Assembly (NCBI GenBank): GCA_015062685.1
Contig: SUUE01000001.1
Location: 85,704 to 149,703, forward strand
Source of the DNA: Coriobacteriaceae bacterium
GTDB lineage: Bacteria; Actinomycetota; Coriobacteriia; Coriobacteriales; Eggerthellaceae
DNA: 64,000 nt
Direction: 5' to 3'
Notes under the pieces: generated by a model
The model's input: the letters and a program-made list of their open reading frames with translations, nothing else
What the model was told of the DNA's origin: nothing
Database searches by the model: none
Made by a program: the position numbers and the translations under genes
Part shown: in pieces, positions 19,425-28,911 of the stretch
Layout of the letters: each line of letters starts with the position of its first letter
Numbering within the stretch: the first letter of the stretch is position 1

Positions 19425-20547
19425 TGGTGGTCTCCCCTTCCAAATTGCATCCTTGTTTTCCGATAAGGGCCTCGATCTCGCTCAAGGCCCGCTCATAGTT
19501 CTCGCGATAATCGCCGTCGAGCGTGACGAGCCGGTATCCGAGGGCGCCATATGCCTCCTTCAGCATGCGGCTCTGCTCTTCGCGCGCCTCCTGCTGCGCG
19601 CACACGCGCAGCCCGTCTTCCACCCAGGGAACCGTCGGCTCAACGAAGAAGACGAGGTCCCAGTTGTTCTGAGCGGCAACTTGGCGCGCGAGTGGCATGG
19701 CATCAACGCCCTCGAGCATCCTCAGGTAGAGCTCGGTCACGATCGCGTCCGTATCGCAGAGCGCCACCATGTTCGCCTCCGCGACGGCTCGCGTGTCCGC
19801 CATGGCTTGCTCGTGCACGAACCGCGGGTACATCTCGGCCCCTGGCGAGGAGACCCCGAACCGCTCGCAAGCGAGCTTGCCCATCTCCTCCGTGTAGGAC
19901 GTGTTCAGCACGGCCGCAAGCTTCCGCACGAGCGTGCTCTTGCCGCAGGACTCGGGCCCCGTGAAGAGCACCTTCTTGTTCACGAGCTTCTGGTATTCGC
20001 GGGGCAGGTGCCGGTACGCTTCGCAAAACGGCATGCTCCTGATCTCCGTTGCGGAAATGGGGTTGCGCGAACGGCGCTCGTCGAGCAGCTCGGCCCGCGC
20101 CCAGGGGTAGAACTCGGCGAAGTACCGCGAATACTTAGGCTCGCTCGAATACGCCACGTCGAAGTGGCCCATGAGCCTGACGAGGTCCTTGCACTCGTAG
20201 AACCACGGGTGTTTTCCCTCGCGCATCGCGCGCTCGTCGGCTTCGAGGCAATCGTAAGAGATCACCTCGATGTTGCCGAACGGTGCCAGCTCGGCGCGCA
20301 ACGCGAGCTCCCTCACGTGGGCGCTCAGATGCTCTTTCGGAAATGGCCCCCGGTAATCTGCGAGGATGTCGCGCTCCTCGGGGCCGTTGTGCATGAGCAC
20401 GACGTAGATCTTCTCGCATTCGGAGGCGCAGCGCAGAATGCAATCGAGGTGCCCCCGATGGAACGGCAGGAACTTCCCTCCGAAGAACCCCGTTCCGTAC
20501 TCGCAGCCGTTTAGAGACCGCTGCTGGTCTTCCAATCTGTTTTGCAT
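19408..20547 (-). CDS. nadR: NadR-like NMN adenylyltransferase / ribosylnicotinamide kinase
   Basis: GTGFFGGKFLPFHRGHLDCI (nucleotidyltransferase) and KKVLFTGPESCGKSTLVRKLA (P-loop kinase); internal ATG (MQNRLEDQQ) chosen. Confidence 0.88.
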   Translation of the reverse strand: MQNRLEDQQRSLNGCEYGTGFFGGKFLPFHRGHLDCILRCASECEKIYVVLMHNGPEERDILADYRGPFPKEHLSAHVRELALRAELAPFGNIEVISYDCLEADERAMREGKHPWFYECKDLVRLMGHFDVAYSSEPKYSRYFAEFYPWARAELLDERRSRNPISATEIRSMPFCEAYRHLPREYQKLVNKKVLFTGPESCGKSTLVRKLAAVLNTSYTEEMGKLACERFGVSSPGAEMYPRFVHEQAMADTRAVAEANMVALCDTDAIVTELYLRMLEGVDAMPLARQVAAQNNWDLVFFVEPTVPWVEDGLRVCAQQEAREEQSRMLKEAYGALGYRLVTLDGDYRENYERALSEIEALIGKQGCNLEGETTNANVQ

Positions 20548-20680
20548 GTTCTGAATCTTTCTGCCATTGGAACAGTTTTTCGGCGGGTCATACGCGATGG
20601 CAGCGAACCTTGGACCCAACGATCGGCTTTCTTTGAGCTTTCCTCCTTCCCGTTGCGGAAGGGCGCCTCGCCAATAAAGA

Positions 20681-20711
20681 AGCCCTCCCGGCAACCAAAA
20701 CCGAGAGGGCT
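20681..20711 (-). terminator. Terminator-like hairpin between larE and nadR
   Basis: Minus strand AGCCCTCTCGG TTTTGGTTG CCGGGAGGGCT followed by TCTTTATT. Confidence 0.6.
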
Positions 20712-20889
20712 GACGCAACACAGCTATCTCGACGTTTTGGATGACAGTTTTGATGACGGGACGTAATTTGCGACAACGTCAAACATCTTGGTCCCGGCCG
20801 GCTGAAGTGCGTGCCGACAGTTTTAAGATACTCCCGCGCAATCAGGCGGGAACGCATGAAGCGAGCAGTTAATCATTTGTTCATACAGC

Positions 20890-20932
20890 GGTGAGGCAAC
20901 GGTGCCTGACCCCATTGCTCATCTGCCTCACC
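20890..20932. repeat. Palindromic repeat related to 18511-18621
   Basis: GGTGAGGCA acGGTGCCTGACCCCattgctcatc TGCCTCACC. Confidence 0.65.
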
Positions 20933-20938
20933 ATCAAG

Positions 20939-21742
20939 CTAGTTCAGAGTCTCGTTGGAGCTGCCGGTGCGGTAGCCCTGCAGGTCGAGCGAGACGTATT
21001 TGAAACCGGCGTCCTTCAGAGCCGAAACAACCTGGGAACGGATATCGGCCGAAGCTATGCGCTCGATGTCCTCGGGCGACACCTCGATGCGCGCGGTTTC
21101 ATCGCGCAGGCGGACGCGCACCTGCGCGAAACCGAGGGAGCGGATGGCCTCCTCGGCGGTGTCGACCATGACGAGCCGTTCGGACGTTATCAGGTCACCG
21201 TAGGCGAATCGCGAGTTGAGGCAGGCGAAAGCGGGCTTGTCCCACACGCCGAGGCCCATTTGCCTGGCGAGCTCGCGCACATCCGCCTTGGTAAGGCCCG
21301 CTTCGTGCAGCGGGCTCAAGACGCCCATCTCCTTGACCGCACGCGCCCCGGGACGGTAATCCGCATCGTCGTCGAGGTTCGAGCCCTCCGCCATGTAGGC
21401 GACGCCCTCCTCCTCTGCCACACGCTTCAGGCTGGAGAATATCTCCTTCTTGCAGATGTAGCAGCGGTCGGGCGGGTTGCGGTCGAAGCCCTCGATTTCG
21501 AACTCGTGCGTGTCCACCACCCTATGCCGTATACCGCGCTCGGCGCAGAACGCGCGCGTGGCATCGATTTCGCGCTGCGGAACAGATGGGCTGCGCCCCG
21601 TAACCGCGAGCACGTCGTCGCCGAGCACTTCGTGCGCGACTGCCAAGAGGAGCGTCGAGTCGACGCCCCCCGAGAACGCGACGGCCACGCTCCCGCAAGC
21701 CCGCAGATTATCCCGCAATTTCGTAAGCTTATCCTGCAACAT
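20939..21742 (-). CDS. larE: LarE-like ATP-dependent sacrificial sulfur transferase
   Basis: VAVAFSGGVDSTLLLAVAHEVLG (PP-loop), NPPDRCYICKKEIFSSLK. Confidence 0.92.
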   Translation of the reverse strand: MLQDKLTKLRDNLRACGSVAVAFSGGVDSTLLLAVAHEVLGDDVLAVTGRSPSVPQREIDATRAFCAERGIRHRVVDTHEFEIEGFDRNPPDRCYICKKEIFSSLKRVAEEEGVAYMAEGSNLDDDADYRPGARAVKEMGVLSPLHEAGLTKADVRELARQMGLGVWDKPAFACLNSRFAYGDLITSERLVMVDTAEEAIRSLGFAQVRVRLRDETARIEVSPEDIERIASADIRSQVVSALKDAGFKYVSLDLQGYRTGSSNETLN

Positions 21743-21855
21743 TAGCTGAACGACCTCCGAATCCGCTCCAAAAATTTATTGGTGTATTATGTCATGGATA
21801 ACGGCCCATCGGGTGACGAGCCGTTAACAACCTTCTCGCTGGACGGAGGCGCTCC

Positions 21856-22626
21856 ATGGACAAGCGCGAACTCGAAAAGCTCCTGCATGCTGTTGCATCG
21901 GGCCAAACATCCCCCGAAGAAGCGGCGCAGAAGCTGCGCGCGGAACCGTATTCGGATCTCGGTTTCGCAAAGGTCGACCACCATCGCGGCATCCGCCAGG
22001 GCGTCTCTGAAGTCATATACGGCGAGGGGAAAACGCCGAGCCAGATGGCTGCGATCATAAAGAGCATGGTTAGCGCCGACCAAGAGCGCATCCTCGTAAC
22101 ACGCATCAGCGAAGCTGCCGCCAACGAACTCAAAGCGCTCGTGATGCCCGGACTCGACGGTCTCGAGTTCGCCTACCACGAACCCCCGCGCCTCGTGACC
22201 ATCGGGGCCATGCCGGAACCAGACGGCATCGGTCCTATTGCCGTATGCTGCGGCGGCACGAGCGATCTCTACGCGGCCGAAGAGGCCGCCATTACGGCGG
22301 AGATGCTCGGCAACGAGGTTATCCGCCTCTACGACGTAGGCGTATCCGGCTTGCACAGGCTTCTCTCAAACTATGACGCGCTCGGGTCTGCGCGCGTCGT
22401 CGTCGCCGTCGCGGGCATGGAGGGCGCTCTAGCCTCAGTCGTCGGCGGACTCGTATCATGTCCCGTCATCGCCGTGCCCACGAGCGTCGGATACGGCGCG
22501 TCGTTCGGGGGCATATCCGCACTGCTTGCCATGCTCAACTCGTGCGCGTCGGGCGTTTCCGTCGTGAACATAGACAACGGCTTCGGTGCGGGCTATCAGG
22601 CAAGCTTGATCAACCACCTCTCCTAA
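21856..22626 (+). CDS. larB: LarB-like nickel pincer cofactor biosynthesis carboxylase
   Basis: MDKRELEKLLHAVASGQTSPEEAAQKL...; C-terminal AIR-carboxylase-like VVVAVAGMEGALASVVGGLVSCPVIAVPTSVGYGASFGG. Confidence 0.92.
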   Translation: MDKRELEKLLHAVASGQTSPEEAAQKLRAEPYSDLGFAKVDHHRGIRQGVSEVIYGEGKTPSQMAAIIKSMVSADQERILVTRISEAAANELKALVMPGLDGLEFAYHEPPRLVTIGAMPEPDGIGPIAVCCGGTSDLYAAEEAAITAEMLGNEVIRLYDVGVSGLHRLLSNYDALGSARVVVAVAGMEGALASVVGGLVSCPVIAVPTSVGYGASFGGISALLAMLNSCASGVSVVNIDNGFGAGYQASLINHLS

Positions 22627-22789
22627 CCCGCTTGCGAGGCGCGCACCATAGGCAGCATCATGCTCCAAAGAAGGTGAAACCCCTGGTTGCACCTATGCGC
22701 CGCTTAGTTTCTTCCCATCGGTTTCCCCAGCTGATTGAATAAGCAATATGCTCATGAATTGAGCGCATGGTAAGGAGAGGTGAAAGGGG

Positions 22790-24421
22790 ATGCACATGAA
22801 GGAAATCGATGTTTCGCGAAGGGGATTCCTCAAGGGAGGCGCCGTTGCGGCGGCGGTTGCGGGAATCTCGATGGCAGGCGTAGCAGGCTGCTCGAGCAAG
22901 CCCGCGAGCGCTGGCTCTGCAGCAGCTTCGGGTTCGGCCGCTGCCAGCGCGGTGACCTACAAGCCCGAGACCACGAAGGACTTCGACGTCGTCGTCATCG
23001 GCGCTGGCGCGTCCGGCATCAGCTGCGCCGTGCGATGCGCCGAGAAGGGCCTGAAGGCCGCGCTGCTCGAGAAGACCACTAATATCGGCGGCGCCTCCAA
23101 CTCGGTGTTCTCCGCCATGGTGCGCACTCCCGAAGAGGTCGGCTCCGAAGTAGACGCCTGGGTGGCCGACTGCCACTGGCGCGTCGACGCGACCGCCATC
23201 GGTAACATCCTCGGCCACTCCGAGGAAGCCTTCAACTGGCTGCGCGACAACTGGGGCTGGGGCTTCACCCCCGTCAACTCGATGGGCGTCGCCAACTGGA
23301 AGATCGACGTGCCTTACAAGGACCGCCCCGCGCAGTACCAGAACATGATCGACAAGTCGGGCGTCACGCTCGAATCCGGCATGACCGCCAAGCAGCTCGT
23401 CCAGGGCAGCGACGGGTCCGTGACCGGCGTCATCGCCATCGACGGAAGCAACAAGGCCACGCAGTACAACGCCAAGGCCGTCGTCATTGCAACGGGCGGC
23501 TACGCAGGCAACTCCGAGATGGTGGCAGCCGCATTCGGACGCACCCCGCTCTGCGGCGGCCTTCCCCAGAACATCGGCGAGGGCCTGGAGATGGCCTGGG
23601 CCGCAGGCGGCGCCAAACCGCAGAACTACGGCATGCAGATGCCGCACCAGACCTACACCGAAGCCACCGAGAAGCTCGCGTCCACGCAGAGCGATTTCGA
23701 GTCGAAGTACCCGATGCTCTGCGCCTATGCGCCGTCCTTCCTTAACGTGAGCGAGTTGGGCAAGCGCTTCCGCAACGAGGGCATCCTCTACAACGCCGAT
23801 GCGGCCGCCAACTCCACGATGTTCCAGGGCGACTACCACTGGACGATCGTTTCCGCCGACCAGTTGAAGAAGCTCGAGGAGGGTGGCCTCGCCGCCATGG
23901 GTGTGGACAAGAAGCTCACCATCCCGCCCAACATGCTCCCGAAGCTCGACAGCGGCGAGTTCGACCTGAACACCCCATGGCCGGACGCCACGAAGATATT
24001 CGACAAGATGTGCGAGGTGGGCGGCGGCTTCAAGGGCAACACGCCAGAAGACCTCGCCAAAGCCGCGAGCATGGACCCCGCCTCGTTCAAGAAGGCCTTC
24101 GAGGACTACGAGAACATCTGCAAGGCAGCGTTCGACTCGCAGTGCGGCAAGGACCCGATGTACCTCATCCCCATGGGAAGCGGCCCATACTACGCCATCG
24201 ACACGCGCGTGAACAACCTGAGCTCCGTCGGCGGCGTCGCGGTGGACACCTCCTTCCGCGTGCTCGACGAGAAGGGCGCGTTCATCCCCGGGCTGTACGC
24301 CATTGGCGTCGAGTGCATGTCCAACCTGTACAACGACACCTACACCGGCGTTGGCGCCGCGCTCTGCACCGTCTACACCACTGGCTACCTGACCGCCGAG
24401 GGCATCGCTGCGAACAAGTAG
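22790..24421 (+). CDS. Tat-exported FAD-dependent reductase (fumarate reductase flavoprotein family), likely lipoprotein
   Basis: DVSRRGFLKGGAVAAAVAGISMAGVAGCSSKPAS Tat/lipobox; VVVIGAGASGISCAVRCAEKGLKAALLEK FAD site; C-terminal GLYAIGVECMSNLYNDTYTGVGAALCTVYTTGYLTAEGI. Confidence 0.9.
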   Translation: MHMKEIDVSRRGFLKGGAVAAAVAGISMAGVAGCSSKPASAGSAAASGSAAASAVTYKPETTKDFDVVVIGAGASGISCAVRCAEKGLKAALLEKTTNIGGASNSVFSAMVRTPEEVGSEVDAWVADCHWRVDATAIGNILGHSEEAFNWLRDNWGWGFTPVNSMGVANWKIDVPYKDRPAQYQNMIDKSGVTLESGMTAKQLVQGSDGSVTGVIAIDGSNKATQYNAKAVVIATGGYAGNSEMVAAAFGRTPLCGGLPQNIGEGLEMAWAAGGAKPQNYGMQMPHQTYTEATEKLASTQSDFESKYPMLCAYAPSFLNVSELGKRFRNEGILYNADAAANSTMFQGDYHWTIVSADQLKKLEEGGLAAMGVDKKLTIPPNMLPKLDSGEFDLNTPWPDATKIFDKMCEVGGGFKGNTPEDLAKAASMDPASFKKAFEDYENICKAAFDSQCGKDPMYLIPMGSGPYYAIDTRVNNLSSVGGVAVDTSFRVLDEKGAFIPGLYAIGVECMSNLYNDTYTGVGAALCTVYTTGYLTAEGIAANK

Positions 24422-24446
24422 CGCGAACCCGCTAGCTGGTTGCACC

Positions 24447-24477
24447 AAGGAGCCGCTTATGCGGCTCCTTTCCTTTT
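24447..24477 (+). terminator. Intrinsic terminator
   Basis: AAGGAGCCGC ttat GCGGCTCCTT TCCTTTT after the reductase gene. Confidence 0.85.
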
Positions 24478-24609
24478 GGAGAAATGGGCTTGCTGAAGCC
24501 GAGGAACCGCTTCCCCACCTGTAACTTTATCGTTAGATTTGAGGAAGAATCCGCAGTCAGCGCCACGATATACTTATGCGGTATTTGTAATATATACGAG
24601 GAGGCCCCC

Positions 24610-27600
24610 GTGAGTACGCTGAAAGCTTCTTGGCGCATACCCCTATGCGTGCTGATGGCGTTCGTTTTGGCTATTGGCATGACCCCCACCGTGCCGAGGG
24701 CATTTGCCGCCAACGAGGACAAGCCGGAATCGGTGAGCATGCAGCTGCCCGGAAAGTCCGAAAAGATCGACGTCATGAAGCAGGTGGTCAACCTCGACAA
24801 CAACATGGCCAAGAATGCCACCATCAGCCTCGAAGTACGCGATAAGTACAGCAGCCTCTCTTCAAACGACAAGAAACGCGAGCTCGTGTTCGAGGACTCT
24901 TCCGGCAAGCAAACGAAGATCGGCGAGGAAACCGGCGACAAGCTGAGCATCAAACCCGAAAAGCTCGTCGTCGGGCAGAAGCTCAAGCTCATCACATCCA
25001 CCAAAGACGGCGGCGGCAACTTCGTCAAGCGCTACGAGCAGCAGCTGAACGTGCGCGTGAACGACACGAAGAAAGCCGAGATGAACTCGAGCGCGGGCGG
25101 CACGGGCGCCGGAGCGGGCATATCCCCCGACGGCAAAACGTGGTCGCTCACGGACGGCCTGAAAGTCGACATCAAGGGCACGGGGTTCAAGTTCCTCGAC
25201 GGCACCTCCATCACCCTGGGCGGCATGATGCTTCCGCTCAAATACAAGCATGACACTGACGGCACGACGATCGTCGGCATCAACTGCGATCCGAACAACG
25301 AGGCGTTCTACAAAGCGGTCAAGAACGGCAACCCCTTCCAGAAGTACTCGAGCGAGAAGATGCTCAAGATGGTCGAGCAGATGGAAAAGGGCTGGTCCGG
25401 CAAGGGTTTCGGCAAATGGGGCGGCAAGGCGTTCGATTGGAACGTCATGGGCTACATGGAATACAACACCAAGGACCCCAGCGCCCCGCGCGCGGTTAAT
25501 CTGATAATACAGATGGGCGTGAAGGCCGAAGGCCATGCGCAGTACCTGTGCTTCACGGGTTCGATCACGTTCACCGCCGGGGGCAAGGCAACGCTCGTCG
25601 GCAAGTTCACGCCGGCGAAGGGCGTCGACGGCAAATTCGGGCTCGGTGGGTACGGCGCGCTCGAGCTCTACATCGGGCTGGGCCTGAACTACGTCGCCTC
25701 CATCGGCACCTACGGCAAGGGCCAGATCAACATCGACTTCCAGGTGCTGCCGCAGTTCTTCCTCGATACCATCAAGGTGAACGGCTCGTTCGGCGTGAAA
25801 GCAAAGGTATTCGGCTTCACCATCTTCAACTGGACCATCCTGCAAGGAGAGAAGCTCCTCTACCCGAAGGAAAAGAACGGCAAGAAGATGCCTGCGATGA
25901 ACGCTGACGGGACGGCCGCATCGCCCTTCAACGTGGACGCCGACACGGTCTACCCCGTAGAATTGCGGGACTACCTCGAGAACGGAACCGACCTCACTGC
26001 GGGGCAAAGCGACCTGCTCACAGCGCAAGCGTCGTCCTCGGCGAGCACCATCCTCGAGGGCATTTACAGCGAGACCGAACTCGCATGCGCCACGACCAAC
26101 AGCGGGCCGGTCATCGCCTACATCGCCGATGCGGCGCAAGTGGGCGGAGATCCTCGAGAGGCAGCTAACCGCAGCGTCCTCGTGTACAAGCGCATGAAGA
26201 ACGATGGAACGTGGTCGAGCCCGCGGATCATCGACACGTCGCCGACGAAGGACTGCGCCGACTACTCCCCCACGATCCATACGGATGGCGAGAACTGCTA
26301 CGTGACATGGCTCGCCGCCAAGGAGAAGATCACCAGCGAGGACTCCATAGGCGAAGTTGGCAAGAAGCTCGACGTGAAAGTCGCCACCATCACGAAGGGC
26401 GCCGACATCACGAGCGACGGTATTGCGGTCGAAACCGTCTATGCGGAGAGCGGCAACAGCGACTCGATGCCCGCGAACCCCGCGGCGGTCAAGATCGGTA
26501 GCGACCTCTACGTCGGCTGGTACACCAACCAGACGAGCGGCTCAGAGGGCGAAGTCATCGGCGTCTCCGGTAACCACAACATCCGCCTGTACAAGAAGAG
26601 CGGTTCGACCTGGACGAAGGTGAGCGAAGTGACGTCGGGCCAGAATGGCGCCATCACGTCCTTCGACGTCGGGGTGTATGGCGGCAAGGCCGCATGCGCA
26701 TGGTCGCTCGACGCGCAGTTCGCCAAGAAGTACACCGAGTCCGCGAATACGGATGACGACACCAGTGAGTCAAAGGAAAAAGGCGAGAACGAGGGCATCG
26801 GCCTCAATAGCACGGAATCGCTCGCGGCCTCCGAAGTATATGCGCTCACGCCGGATTCCAGCTCGGAGGTAATCGTAGCCACGAAGGCAACCAACGCCCA
26901 ATTCGCGAAGCAGGAAGGAAGCGACGTCCTCACCTACGCTACGCTGAACGATGCGAACGACGGGATCTCGAACCCCTACGTTTCCGTGCTGAGCTCTGCC
27001 GCCCTGGGCGATGCAGGCTCGGTCGTCCTCGACGGCTCGAAGGTGTACCTGCCGACGACCCATTACGTGATAACGGGTGATTTGGGCAAGGGCCGCGCCG
27101 GCAACATCTCCTTCCTCAAGACCGGCAACGGAACGTGCGACATCCAGGCGCTCGTCACAACGGGAGCGGGCAACACCGACTGGACGTCCATCCTCGAGGC
27201 CACGGCCGACACGGCGACCATCACGGATTACTGCGCTACGTATGCTAACGGGCTGCCCCTGTTCATCTACACGACCGAACGCGTCATAGACAAGGACGCA
27301 AAGAATCTAAACGGTCAAGCTGAAGACAACGGCTCGGTCGATATGAGCCAAACCACCGATGCATCGCTCAAGCACTTGAGCGTGAGCGACATCGACTACG
27401 ACGAATACGAGGCCGATTCTGGCCAGAAGATGCCGATTACGGTCTACTTCGAGAACGACGGCATGCTCGACGTGACGGGCGTCGACCTGTGGAAGCTCGA
27501 AGACGGCACCGCCACGAAGGTTGCGAGCAGCAACGACGCCATCGCGATCGGCGAAGAGGGCTTGATATCGTTCGATTACACCATCCCCCCGAAGGACGAG

Positions 27601-28224
27601 TTCACCAAGGCCCGCGAGTTCACGCTGTACGCGGCGCCGGCCAACGCTGCAGTGACGGCCAACAAGATCACCCGCGAGCTCGCGGACGAGTCCGCCATGA
27701 ACGTCTCGTTCGGCGCTGCGTCGCTCTCGCTCGAAACGAACCACCAGATCGTCGACGACCAGGAATCGATCGTGGCCACGGTTACGAACGACGGCATAGC
27801 CCCGCACGCAGCCAAGCTCGTGTTCCTGAACTCCGATACGGGCGACACGCTCAAGACGGTTGACGTGCCCGAGCTCGGCGAGAACCAGACGTTCACGGCC
27901 ACGTACGACGCCCCCAGCGGCTACTTCCAGAACGATGGCGTGAACAACATCACGATCACGCTCGAGGACGACGGCACAGAGACCGAGGGCTACGAGATCA
28001 ACAACACCGAGTTCGTAAGCGCCTGGGAGGTCACTCCCAACGAGAAGGCCCCGGCCGATGGCGGAAAGCAGAGCACGAAGGCGTCGTCTTCGTCGCCGAA
28101 ATCGGGCGACGCGATAGCGCCCTGGGTCATCCTGGCCATCATCGCCGCCGTGGCCATTTCGACAACCATCGCCGTGCGCGCCTACAGAAGGGCCCGCAAG
28201 CGGCGAAGCGATACGCGGCTATAG
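24610..28224 (+). CDS. Large secreted, probably wall-anchored surface protein
   Basis: GTG start with GAGGAGG SD; signal peptide WRIPLCVLMAFVLAIGMTPTVPRAFAA; C-terminal SSPKSGD + hydrophobic helix + RAYRRARKRR; CARDB-like C-terminal repeats. Confidence 0.8.
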   Translation: MSTLKASWRIPLCVLMAFVLAIGMTPTVPRAFAANEDKPESVSMQLPGKSEKIDVMKQVVNLDNNMAKNATISLEVRDKYSSLSSNDKKRELVFEDSSGKQTKIGEETGDKLSIKPEKLVVGQKLKLITSTKDGGGNFVKRYEQQLNVRVNDTKKAEMNSSAGGTGAGAGISPDGKTWSLTDGLKVDIKGTGFKFLDGTSITLGGMMLPLKYKHDTDGTTIVGINCDPNNEAFYKAVKNGNPFQKYSSEKMLKMVEQMEKGWSGKGFGKWGGKAFDWNVMGYMEYNTKDPSAPRAVNLIIQMGVKAEGHAQYLCFTGSITFTAGGKATLVGKFTPAKGVDGKFGLGGYGALELYIGLGLNYVASIGTYGKGQINIDFQVLPQFFLDTIKVNGSFGVKAKVFGFTIFNWTILQGEKLLYPKEKNGKKMPAMNADGTAASPFNVDADTVYPVELRDYLENGTDLTAGQSDLLTAQASSSASTILEGIYSETELACATTNSGPVIAYIADAAQVGGDPREAANRSVLVYKRMKNDGTWSSPRIIDTSPTKDCADYSPTIHTDGENCYVTWLAAKEKITSEDSIGEVGKKLDVKVATITKGADITSDGIAVETVYAESGNSDSMPANPAAVKIGSDLYVGWYTNQTSGSEGEVIGVSGNHNIRLYKKSGSTWTKVSEVTSGQNGAITSFDVGVYGGKAACAWSLDAQFAKKYTESANTDDDTSESKEKGENEGIGLNSTESLAASEVYALTPDSSSEVIVATKATNAQFAKQEGSDVLTYATLNDANDGISNPYVSVLSSAALGDAGSVVLDGSKVYLPTTHYVITGDLGKGRAGNISFLKTGNGTCDIQALVTTGAGNTDWTSILEATADTATITDYCATYANGLPLFIYTTERVIDKDAKNLNGQAEDNGSVDMSQTTDASLKHLSVSDIDYDEYEADSGQKMPITVYFENDGMLDVTGVDLWKLEDGTATKVASSNDAIAIGEEGLISFDYTIPPKDEFTKAREFTLYAAPANAAVTANKITRELADESAMNVSFGAASLSLETNHQIVDDQESIVATVTNDGIAPHAAKLVFLNSDTGDTLKTVDVPELGENQTFTATYDAPSGYFQNDGVNNITITLEDDGTETEGYEINNTEFVSAWEVTPNEKAPADGGKQSTKASSSSPKSGDAIAPWVILAIIAAVAISTTIAVRAYRRARKRRSDTRL

Positions 28225-28234
28225 CGACGAAAGG

Positions 28235-28266
28235 GCGAGACGGAGGGGCCGGGGCCCCTTGTCTCA
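28235..28266. repeat. Degenerate palindromic repeat related to 18511-18621
   Basis: GGCGAGACGGAGGGGCCGGGGCCCCTTGTCTC versus GGTGAGACAGAGGGGTCAGGGCCCTTTGTCTC. Confidence 0.65.
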
Positions 28267-28812
28267 CTCCTGGAATTCTTGCATCGCCTGGGTCAGCACC
28301 ATGGGCGCCCAGGCGGTGAACTTCTCGGGGTCTTCCGCGAGCTCCTTCGCCAGGTCGTCGAAGCCGATCCAGCGAACCTCGCTCACCTCCGACGGGTCTA
28401 GGTCTAGCTGCCCGGCAAAACCGCCGACGATGACGTGGTCGTACTCGTGCTCGGTCACCCCGTTGTCGAACTCTGCGCGGTACACGAACGCGCACACTTC
28501 GCGCAGGCCCTCCGCCTCGCACCCGAGCTCCTCCTTGACGCGCCGGTAAGCCGCATCGACGACTTCCTCCCCCGTACGCGGGTGAGAGCAACACGTGTTG
28601 GCCCAGAGACCGCCCGAATGGTATTTCCCCTCGCAACGCCGCGAGAGCAGCATCTCCGGACCGCCGGCACCGTCGCGGACGAGCACCACCGAAAACGCCC
28701 GGTGCAAGCGGCCCTTGCCGATATGCGCTTCAAGCTTCGTGGCCGTGCCGACCTCACGGTCAAGGCCGTCAACGAGTATGAGAAGGTCATCGCGGCTCAG
28801 GTCGTTTTCCAT
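28264..28812 (-). CDS. idi: Isopentenyl-diphosphate delta-isomerase, type 1
   Basis: LHRAFSVVLVRD...LLSRRCEGKYHSGGLWANTCCSHPRTGEEVVDAAYRRVKEELG. Confidence 0.93.
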   Translation of the reverse strand: MENDLSRDDLLILVDGLDREVGTATKLEAHIGKGRLHRAFSVVLVRDGAGGPEMLLSRRCEGKYHSGGLWANTCCSHPRTGEEVVDAAYRRVKEELGCEAEGLREVCAFVYRAEFDNGVTEHEYDHVIVGGFAGQLDLDPSEVSEVRWIGFDDLAKELAEDPEKFTAWAPMVLTQAMQEFQE

Positions 28813-28911
28813 GATGCTCCAATCGGTCGTGGTTAGTTCATTTTTACCCTATCCAAACCTTTTCTTCAATGCTTCGGTAAATGTTATTATGCAAGTGTTA
28901 AGTCATGAGAT

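Noticed and set aside
19168-20514. 448-aa plus ORF opposite pnuC-nadR
   Set aside because: Shadow ORF spanning two real genes on the other strand.
20548-20721. NAD riboswitch upstream of nadR
   Set aside because: Region can fold but I could not recognise either known NAD riboswitch consensus; the strong hairpin is more simply the larE terminator.
22658-24448. 596-aa minus ORF opposite the flavin reductase
   Set aside because: Antisense shadow of a strongly conserved gene; composition (His/Val/Gly/Arg-rich) is typical of GC-rich mirror frames.
24484-24609. N-terminal extension of the surface protein ORF
   Set aside because: GTG 24610 has a strong SD and is followed by a clean signal peptide.
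24862-26280. 472-aa minus ORF opposite the surface protein
   Set aside because: Shadow ORF with biased composition.
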